Origin: DATMXT01 sp035560415
GTDB taxonomy: Bacteria > Bacillota > Clostridia > Oscillospirales > Feifaniaceae
Assembly: GCA_035560415.1 (NCBI GenBank)
Contig: DATMZG010000095.1
Coordinates: forward strand, 1 to 10,064
Direction: 5' to 3'
Length of the DNA stretch: 10,064 nucleotides
This document shows, one piece after another, positions 5,276-10,064 of this stretch (position 1 is its first letter; each line of letters begins with the position of its first letter). A program made the position numbers and the translations under genes. The notes below the pieces were generated by a model. It saw only the letters and a list, made by a program, of their open reading frames with translations, did no database searches and was not told where the DNA came from.

Positions 5276-6311
5276 GCTGCACCAACTCTCCGTATACTCT
5301 GTCAAGGTTTCGGGCATAGCCCTCCACCGTGAATTTCTCTTCCCAAAGGCTCCGCCCCGCCGCCCCGAGCCGCGCCCGAAGGTCGCCGTCCTCGAAAAGC
5401 TGCCTCAGCCCCGCCGCAATCTCATCCCCGCCCCTGCCGGTGAAGAGCGCCGTCCCGGCGTCCGCCACCTCCGGCACGCCGCCGACCGGCGTCACAAGGC
5501 AGGGCAGCCCCGCCGACATGGCCTCAATGAGCGTCAAGGGGAGGTTTTCCGAAAGGGACACGAGGGCAAACACATCGGCCGCCCGGTAGGCCGCCGTGAT
5601 GTCGGCAAGTTCTCCGGTGTAAATCGCCCCGCCGCCGAGCTTCCCGTAAAGAGACCCGCCGCCCACCAGCAGCAGCTTTGCGTTTTCCCGCCCCGCCGCC
5701 GCTATTTCAAAGCCCCTGAGCAGCCCGGCGTGGTTTTTTACGGGCTCGAGCCGCGCCACGCAGACCGTCACAAGGTCGTCCTCGGAAAGTCCGAACGCCG
5801 CTCTCGCCGCCGCCCGCGACATTTCCGGCACCGGCCGGCAGCCGTTGTAGACGACGCGGAGCTTCTTTTTTGGCAGCCCCGCCGCCTCAAGCTCGCGAGC
5901 CGCCGCCTGCGAGACGGCGACCGCCATGTCTGTCACGGCGGCGTTGACAAGGCCCGCCGCCCGGCCGCCCCCGCCGCCCAGCGTGTGCTTGGTGTAGACC
6001 GTTTTGCACCCGCCCGCGAGCTGCGCCGCAATGCGGCCGGTCAGACAGCCGTGGGAGTGGACAATGTCGGGCCTTATGCGCTTAATCAGCCGCCGCATCG
6101 CCCCGATGTCCCCCCGTGAAAAGGAGACGTCTCCCGCAATGTCGAGCTCTATGACCTGCGCCCCCGCGGCTCTGAGCCGCGGCGCCATTTTGCCGCCTTT
6201 CGGGAGCCCTACGATGACCTCACCGCCGCCCGCGCGGCCTTGCAGGTAGTTTTCAATGCAGACCCCTGCGCCGCCGATGTTGGTGTCGGTCAGAAGCTGG
6301 AGAATCCTCAT
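5265..6311 (-). CDS. Family-4 glycosyltransferase (GT-B fold)
   Basis: This enzyme should transfer a sugar from a nucleotide donor to a growing glycan or lipid-linked acceptor at the cytoplasmic face. The 348-residue length suits a single GT4 unit. The N-terminal half begins with MRILQLLTDTNIGGAG, with the glycine loop near 13-16 and DIVHSHG at 82-88. The C-terminal donor half has VARLEPVKN (185-193) and the EX7E pair Glu255 and Glu263 in ENLPLTLIEAMSAGLP, followed by TPVGGVPEV (274-282), all typical of GT4. No membrane segment is present. The ATG overlaps the stop of the upstream polymerase gene (ATGA, 6308-6311), with GGGAGG four bases upstream. Donor and acceptor cannot be read from the sequence. 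Its neighbours imply work on an envelope polysaccharide. Confidence 0.93.
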   Translation of the reverse strand: MRILQLLTDTNIGGAGVCIENYLQGRAGGGEVIVGLPKGGKMAPRLRAAGAQVIELDIAGDVSFSRGDIGAMRRLIKRIRPDIVHSHGCLTGRIAAQLAGGCKTVYTKHTLGGGGGRAAGLVNAAVTDMAVAVSQAAARELEAAGLPKKKLRVVYNGCRPVPEMSRAAARAAFGLSEDDLVTVCVARLEPVKNHAGLLRGFEIAAAGRENAKLLLVGGGSLYGKLGGGAIYTGELADITAAYRAADVFALVSLSENLPLTLIEAMSAGLPCLVTPVGGVPEVADAGTALFTGRGGDEIAAGLRQLFEDGDLRARLGAAGRSLWEEKFTVEGYARNLDRVYGELVQRGQ

Positions 6312-8206
6312 GGCGCCTCCCGCTCCCGCTCAAGGAAATAGCTGCGGCTGATGCCGACGGCAAGCCCCGCGGCAAGCCAGAACATGAGCAAAACCCGGTA
6401 GTTGAACCAGACATAGTCGGTCAGCCCCTGAATGAGCAGGGCCAAAACCCCCATTCCAAGCGCCATGACCAAAGTCGAGGTGTCCCGCTGTTTGACGGTG
6501 TAATAGCAGGACAGCACCGTCCTGAAAAAGAGCCAGAGCGTGACGAGGAAAATCACAATGCCGACGATGCCGAGTTCAACCGTGATCTGCAAAAACAAAT
6601 TGTGCGCGTGCAGCGCGTAGGAGGCACCCGACAGCGCGAACATGGGGTAAACCTGCAAAAACACATCGCTGCCGGTGCCGATGCCCGAGAAGAGCACCGA
6701 CCTTATCATGCGCACCGACGCGGTCCAGATGGAGACGCGGTAGGCCGTCGAGGTGTCGGCCATGTTCCCGATGCTCATGAGACGGTTTAAAATGGAGGCC
6801 GGAAGCATGGCCGGCGCGAAGGGGACGACGAGCAGCCCCGGCAGCAGCAGCTTTAAAAAAGCCGAGCTGTAGAGCAGCAGGAAAATTCCCACCGACAGGA
6901 TCGCCGCCAACCACGCGCCCCGCGACCAGGTGTAAATTAGGGCCGGCATCATGGCACAGGCGGTCACAGCCCCGAGCAGCTGCAGCTTGCCCCGCAGCCG
7001 GAAAGCCACCGCGAGGGCCAGCGGAAGCAGAAGCACGATATACTCTGCGAAAACATTGGGGTTGTCGAAAGGTCCGACGACCCTGGAGCCGATGTCGGCA
7101 AACATCTTGGCGTCAATCCAGGTCACTGTGCTCTCAATGCCGACAATGCTCTGATAAATGCCCAGCGCCCCGGCAAAAAAGCCCGCCGTCAGCACCGAGC
7201 CCACGGCCTTGCGAATGAGCCGGCGGGTCTTGACCGTGTTTGCGGCCACAAAGTAGAGCAGGATGTAGGACAGGTGCAGCGCCACCGACTTGAGGCTCGA
7301 GACCGGGTTGACCGAGGATGCGCCGCCGAGCAGCAGCAGCGCCGCCGCAAACATCAGAATGCCGATGTCGACGGCCTCCATCGCAATGACCCGCTTGCCC
7401 CTGACCACCTTGAACATAAATGCCGCCACGGTGTAGAGCGCCAGCAGCGTCAGGGGAATGGTCGGCAAAAACGGAAGCGCCGCCAGCGTCAGCATGAGGC
7501 CGGCTTCGGGCGACGCGATGATGACGGCGCAGCCGCAAAGTCCTAAGAGGCCCGCAACCAGATAGATGACCGGCACCCTTGCCGCCGTGATGCCGAGCAC
7601 GAGGGCCAGCGTCACCGGCAGCAGATATTCGCGGCGAACCCGCTCCGCTTTAAAGGAGGCGGGGCGAAGGCCCGCCCAGCCCACCAGCAGCAGGTTCATG
7701 ATGTCGCTCTCCATGATGGCGTTTCCGAGCGCCTCCCTGCCCGTCATCAAAATGACGCCGCAGGCCGTGAAAATGATCCCTAAGCTCATCTGCAGAGTCA
7801 GCAGCACCGCAAAGGTCGAGCCGACTGCGGCCGCGTAGAGCTCGACGCCGCAGACGGCGAGCCCGAAGACGAACATGCCGGCTCCCCACGACCGCAGGTC
7901 GAGCGACAGGATATACCGGAACGCCCGCCAGACGGCGGCCGTCACCATGCTGTCCTCCACGGCGGCAGAAACCGAGAGCCTTACGCGTTTCCACAGCTCC
8001 CGCAGCCCGGATAAGGCGCTGCCGAGCAGGCTCTCCTGCTTGAGGCCCGTCAGGTCGGGGTAGCGGGTCAGGCCCCGCATGAGCAGACTGCCCTCGGCCC
8101 CGCGGTGCACCCAGTCGGCGAAGCCGCTCGCCATGCGGTAGAAGACACTGCCCGTGAGCAGCGCGGTTAAAAAAGTCATCGTGGGTTTTTTCCGGCTCTG
8201 ATTCAC
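6308..8206 (-). CDS. O-antigen ligase/polymerase-type membrane protein (Wzy_C/WaaL superfamily)
   Basis: Proteins of this superfamily polymerise or transfer undecaprenyl-linked glycans on the outer face of the membrane. This one has 632 residues, longer than the usual 400-450. Residues 1-107 form a mostly non-membrane N-terminal region. Some 12-14 hydrophobic segments follow from about 108 to 620. The signature part includes VGPFDNPNVFAEYIVLLLPLA (split at 377-386 and 387-397), YTWSRGAWLA with Arg429, and HAHNLFLQITVELGI with His533 and His535. The Arg and His are features of the active outer loops in this family. The ATG overlaps the trmD stop (ATGA, 8203-8206). In a Gram-positive background the product is more likely a capsule, teichuronic-type or secreted polysaccharide than true O-antigen. 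Whether it is a ligase or a polymerase cannot be told. Confidence 0.88.
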   Translation of the reverse strand: MNQSRKKPTMTFLTALLTGSVFYRMASGFADWVHRGAEGSLLMRGLTRYPDLTGLKQESLLGSALSGLRELWKRVRLSVSAAVEDSMVTAAVWRAFRYILSLDLRSWGAGMFVFGLAVCGVELYAAAVGSTFAVLLTLQMSLGIIFTACGVILMTGREALGNAIMESDIMNLLLVGWAGLRPASFKAERVRREYLLPVTLALVLGITAARVPVIYLVAGLLGLCGCAVIIASPEAGLMLTLAALPFLPTIPLTLLALYTVAAFMFKVVRGKRVIAMEAVDIGILMFAAALLLLGGASSVNPVSSLKSVALHLSYILLYFVAANTVKTRRLIRKAVGSVLTAGFFAGALGIYQSIVGIESTVTWIDAKMFADIGSRVVGPFDNPNVFAEYIVLLLPLALAVAFRLRGKLQLLGAVTACAMMPALIYTWSRGAWLAAILSVGIFLLLYSSAFLKLLLPGLLVVPFAPAMLPASILNRLMSIGNMADTSTAYRVSIWTASVRMIRSVLFSGIGTGSDVFLQVYPMFALSGASYALHAHNLFLQITVELGIVGIVIFLVTLWLFFRTVLSCYYTVKQRDTSTLVMALGMGVLALLIQGLTDYVWFNYRVLLMFWLAAGLAVGISRSYFLEREREAP

Positions 8207-8985
8207 CTGACAGTCTCACTCCCCCCGCTGTTTTTCAGTGTTTCAAGAAATGCCGTATCCTCCGGCGTCAAGGGCGCACTTTTGAGCAAATCCGGCCGGC
8301 GCGCAAAGGTCAGCGCCAGCGACTGCCGCCGCTGCCACTTCGCAATTTCGGCGTGGTTGCCGCCCGTCAGCACTTCGGGCGCCGCCACGCCACGAAAGAC
8401 GGCGGGGCGGGTGTACTGCGGATATTCCAAAAGTCCCGAGTAAATGCTCTCGTTTTGATAGCTCTCCTCACTTGCCAGCACCCCCGGCACCATGCGGGCC
8501 ACGGCGTCGATGACCGAGAGGGCCGGCAGCTCGCCGCCCGTCAGCACATAGTCCCCAATTGAAATCTCCTCGTCGACCACCATGTCGAGTGCCCGCTGGT
8601 CGATGCCCTCGTAGTGGCCGCAGAGCAGCATGAGGGTGTCGTACTGCAAAAGTTCCTTCGCCACCGACTGGTCAAAGACCCGCCCTTTTGGAGACAGGTA
8701 GACCGTGTGCGGCTTTTTGCCGTAGTCGGCCGCGACCGCCTCGGCAGCCCGCACGACGGGACCTGCCTGCATCATCATGCCGCCGCCCCCGCCAAAAGGG
8801 TAGTCGTCGACCCGGCGGTGCTTGTCCAGTGTGTAGTCGCGGATGTGCCGGATGTCGGTTTTGATAAACCCGGCCGCGGCCGCCCGCCCGAGAATGCTCT
8901 CGCGCAGCACGGCCGCGCACATCTCGGGGAATAAGGTCAGCAAAATAAAGGTCATGGGGCCCCCGGGCGCACTGCCCCCGCTCAT
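8203..8985 (-). CDS. trmD: tRNA (guanine(37)-N(1))-methyltransferase
   Basis: TrmD methylates G37 next to the anticodon of tRNAs that read CNN codons, with SAM as donor, and prevents +1 frameshifting. The core starts with MTFILLTLFPEM (11-22). It includes DDYPFGGGGGMMMQAGP (60-76) and the trefoil-knot SAM site (LSPKGRVFDQ 97-106, LLCGHYEGIDQR 120-131, SIGDYVLTGGELPAL 142-156), and ends with EYPQYTRP and GNHAEIAKWQRRQSL. The 260-residue form starts at the ATG that overlaps the rimM stop (ATGA), which fits coupling used elsewhere in this operon. An ATG at 8955 would give a 250-residue protein with the standard N terminus. Neither start has a strong Shine-Dalgarno sequence, so the extra ten residues (SGGSAPGGP) are uncertain. 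Confidence 0.95.
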   Translation of the reverse strand: MSGGSAPGGPMTFILLTLFPEMCAAVLRESILGRAAAAGFIKTDIRHIRDYTLDKHRRVDDYPFGGGGGMMMQAGPVVRAAEAVAADYGKKPHTVYLSPKGRVFDQSVAKELLQYDTLMLLCGHYEGIDQRALDMVVDEEISIGDYVLTGGELPALSVIDAVARMVPGVLASEESYQNESIYSGLLEYPQYTRPAVFRGVAAPEVLTGGNHAEIAKWQRRQSLALTFARRPDLLKSAPLTPEDTAFLETLKNSGGSETVR

Positions 8986-9482
8986 AGGTCAAACAGCCCT
9001 TTGAGCGGCCGGATTTTTATAAGCCTGTTTGGCAGGTCAATCGCGACGACGACGTCGGGAATGGCCGGGGCCAGCAGCAGCCTGCCGTCCGGCGCCTCAA
9101 TGTGGTAGACGTCGTTGGCCCCGGTCGGCTGCACCTGGGAGACGCGCCCATAGACCTCCCCGGTGTCGGCATCGACGGCCGACATTCCGAGCAGGTCACG
9201 GACAAGATAAGTGCCCTCCGGCAGGTGAAGGGAAGCCCTGTCGACATAGATGACCCGGCCGATGAGGCGCATGGCTTCATCAATCGAGTCGACTTTGGCG
9301 AACTTGATGTTGACGGCGCCGCGGTGGACCCGCGAACGCTCCACCGCAAGCTGCTGCCCGCCCTCGAGGTAAAATGCATCGAAATCAAGCAGCGCCTCCA
9401 GACTGTCGGCCCAGGCCTCGGCCCGGACCTCCCCCGCAACGCCGTGGGTCGATACGATTTTTCCGGTCTCGATAAGTTCCAT
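8982..9482 (-). CDS. rimM: Ribosome maturation factor RimM
   Basis: RimM binds ribosomal protein S19 and helps the 30S head domain mature. The 166-residue length is typical. The N-terminal RimM domain starts with TGKIVSTHGVAGEVRAE (split at 7-16 and 17-23), the family's most conserved stretch. The C-terminal PRC-barrel follows from about residue 92 with GTYLVRDLLGMSAVDADTGE and NDVYHIE, then LLLAPAIPDVVVAIDL, close to the usual LIPAI--V-DI pattern. GGAG lies five bases before the ATG. The stop overlaps the trmD start, and the gap from khpA is 11 bases. The ylqD gene found between khpA and rimM in Bacillus is absent. Confidence 0.95.
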   Translation of the reverse strand: MELIETGKIVSTHGVAGEVRAEAWADSLEALLDFDAFYLEGGQQLAVERSRVHRGAVNIKFAKVDSIDEAMRLIGRVIYVDRASLHLPEGTYLVRDLLGMSAVDADTGEVYGRVSQVQPTGANDVYHIEAPDGRLLLAPAIPDVVVAIDLPNRLIKIRPLKGLFDL

Positions 9483-9493
9483 TTCAGCTCCGG

Positions 9494-9730
9494 TCAGCCG
9501 ACGATATCTACCTGGATTTTTTCACCGGCACGGGTGGCGGCCGCTTTCATGACCGAACGGATGGCCTTTGCAATGCGGCCCTGTTTACCGATTACGCGCC
9601 CCATCTCGCCCTCGGCGACCCGCAGCTCATACAGCACGGTTCCGTCCTCTTTGGTCGTAACCGTAACTGAGACGGCCTCCGGGTCGTTGACGAGGTTCCT
9701 TGCGAGGCACAGCAAAAGCTCCTGTAACAT
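9494..9730 (-). CDS. khpA: KH-domain RNA-binding protein KhpA
   Basis: KhpA (YlqC in Bacillus) is a small cytoplasmic RNA-binding protein. In streptococci it pairs with KhpB/EloR and influences cell elongation and division. This protein has 78 residues, with one KH fold whose GxxG loop is GKQG (48-51) within GRVIGKQGRIAKAIRSVMKA. The start MLQELLLCLARNLVNDP aligns with the usual M-x-ELVEYIAKALVDNP of the family and begins one base after the rpsP stop (TGACATG). A GTG 12 bases upstream, overlapping rpsP, would add four residues. Neither start has a clear Shine-Dalgarno sequence, so translational coupling to rpsP is likely. Confidence 0.93.
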   Translation of the reverse strand: MLQELLLCLARNLVNDPEAVSVTVTTKEDGTVLYELRVAEGEMGRVIGKQGRIAKAIRSVMKAAATRAGEKIQVDIVG

Positions 9731-9731
9731 G

Positions 9732-9974
9732 TCAGATGACACCGTGCTTCTTGAGCAGCGCCTTCACCGTATCGGTGGGCTGAGCTCCGTTTTTCATCCA
9801 GGCCGCCACTTTCTCGGCGTCCACCTTGAACTCGCTCGGGTCGGCCATGGGGTTGTAAGTTCCAATCTCTTCTATGAACCTGCCGTCGCGGGGATAGCGG
9901 GAGTCGGCGACGACGACCCTGTAAAACGGAGCTTTCTTGGCGCCCATGCGGCGCAGTCTGATCTTGACAGCCAT
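9732..9974 (-). CDS. rpsP: 30S ribosomal protein S16
   Basis: S16 is an early-binding protein of the 30S subunit. The 80-residue length and the opening MAVKIRLRRMGAKKAPFYRV, with VADSRYPRDGRFIEEIGTYNP further on, are diagnostic. The ATG at 9974 is chosen because homologues start there and GAGGTG lies seven bases upstream. A longer in-frame reading would add 20 residues from the promoter region and is rejected. It is the first gene of the operon visible here. In many Firmicutes ffh lies upstream, but its position is outside the window. Confidence 0.97.
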   Translation of the reverse strand: MAVKIRLRRMGAKKAPFYRVVVADSRYPRDGRFIEEIGTYNPMADPSEFKVDAEKVAAWMKNGAQPTDTVKALLKKHGVI

Positions 9975-9999
9975 TGTTTTGCACCTCAAAAAATATGAT

Positions 10000-10027
10000 T
10001 TTATATTTTGACTTGACACAAGGTCAA
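10000..10027 (-). promoter_or_regulatory. Likely promoter of the rpsP operon with an overlapping dyad
   Basis: On the minus strand TTGACC (10027-10022) and TATAAA (10005-10000) are 16 bases apart, in an A/T-rich stretch that contrasts with the GC-rich genes. Transcription would start near 9993, leaving about 20 bases before the ATG of rpsP. The -35 box is one arm of a perfect 5-bp dyad, TTGAC-5-GTCAA (10013-10027), which might be an operator or chance. The remaining bases to 10064 show no gene. Confidence 0.6.
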
Positions 10028-10064
10028 AGTTCAAACGAGTTGTATGTGACGACTTGATTTTTTA

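Noticed and set aside
5130..6119. Open frame of 329 codons on the plus strand opposite the glycosyltransferase
   Set aside because: It is rich in Arg, Pro and Ala as expected of a shadow frame, shows no family motif, and overlaps a gene with clear GT4 signatures.
9102..9998. Open frame of 298 codons on the plus strand opposite rimM, khpA and rpsP
   Set aside because: It spans three well-supported genes in antisense and resembles no known protein.
9975..10034. 20-residue N-terminal extension of S16
   Set aside because: It would be encoded by the promoter region, whereas the ATG at 9974 has GAGGTG upstream and matches all S16 proteins.

Overview
The window looks like chromosomal core DNA of a GC-rich Clostridia-class Firmicute, most likely an Oscillospirales/Ruminococcaceae-type gut or anaerobic bacterium. 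The evidence is: strong GGAGG-type ribosome binding sites; an HPr with both His15 and Ser46; the rpsP-khpA-rimM-trmD and rsmD-coaD-coiled-coil gene orders; and two DUF4330-like proteins, a family I associate with Clostridia. The genus cannot be named from the sequence. All ten or so likely real promoters and every credible gene lie on the minus strand, so the window reads right to left. I find no RNA gene, insertion sequence, CRISPR array or prophage.

Right half (about 10030 down to 4282): a sigma-A-like promoter precedes rpsP, khpA, rimM and trmD, which are ribosome and tRNA maturation genes. With no gap (4-bp ATGA and 11-bp overlaps) they run into four envelope genes: an O-antigen ligase/polymerase-type membrane protein, a family-4 glycosyltransferase, and two tandem paralogous single-pass membrane proteins of the DUF4330 type. 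The rplS gene that usually follows trmD is absent, and the polysaccharide genes stand in its place. All eight genes appear to be one transcription unit ending at a weak A/T hairpin.

Middle (4234 to 1848): a good promoter (TTGACG-16-TATAAT) drives an HPr-family phosphocarrier gene. A 9-bp GC-rich hairpin terminator follows, and then uvrC, the nucleotide-excision-repair endonuclease. This UvrC has an unusual translated N-terminal extension made of 13 tetrapeptide units encoded by a 12-bp tandem repeat.

Left part (1851 to 78): a promoter whose -35 box contains the uvrC stop codon drives rsmD (16S rRNA methyltransferase), coaD (coenzyme A synthesis) and a coiled-coil protein of unknown function, joined by ATGA overlaps. 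Its coiled coil follows a regular 7/4 (hendecad) spacing, like stator-stalk b subunits of ATP synthases but without a membrane anchor.

Most of the window is ordinary housekeeping DNA. The parts most worth a second look are the envelope cassette fused to the rpsP-trmD operon with its DUF4330 pair, the repeat-built N terminus of UvrC, and the hendecad coiled-coil protein.
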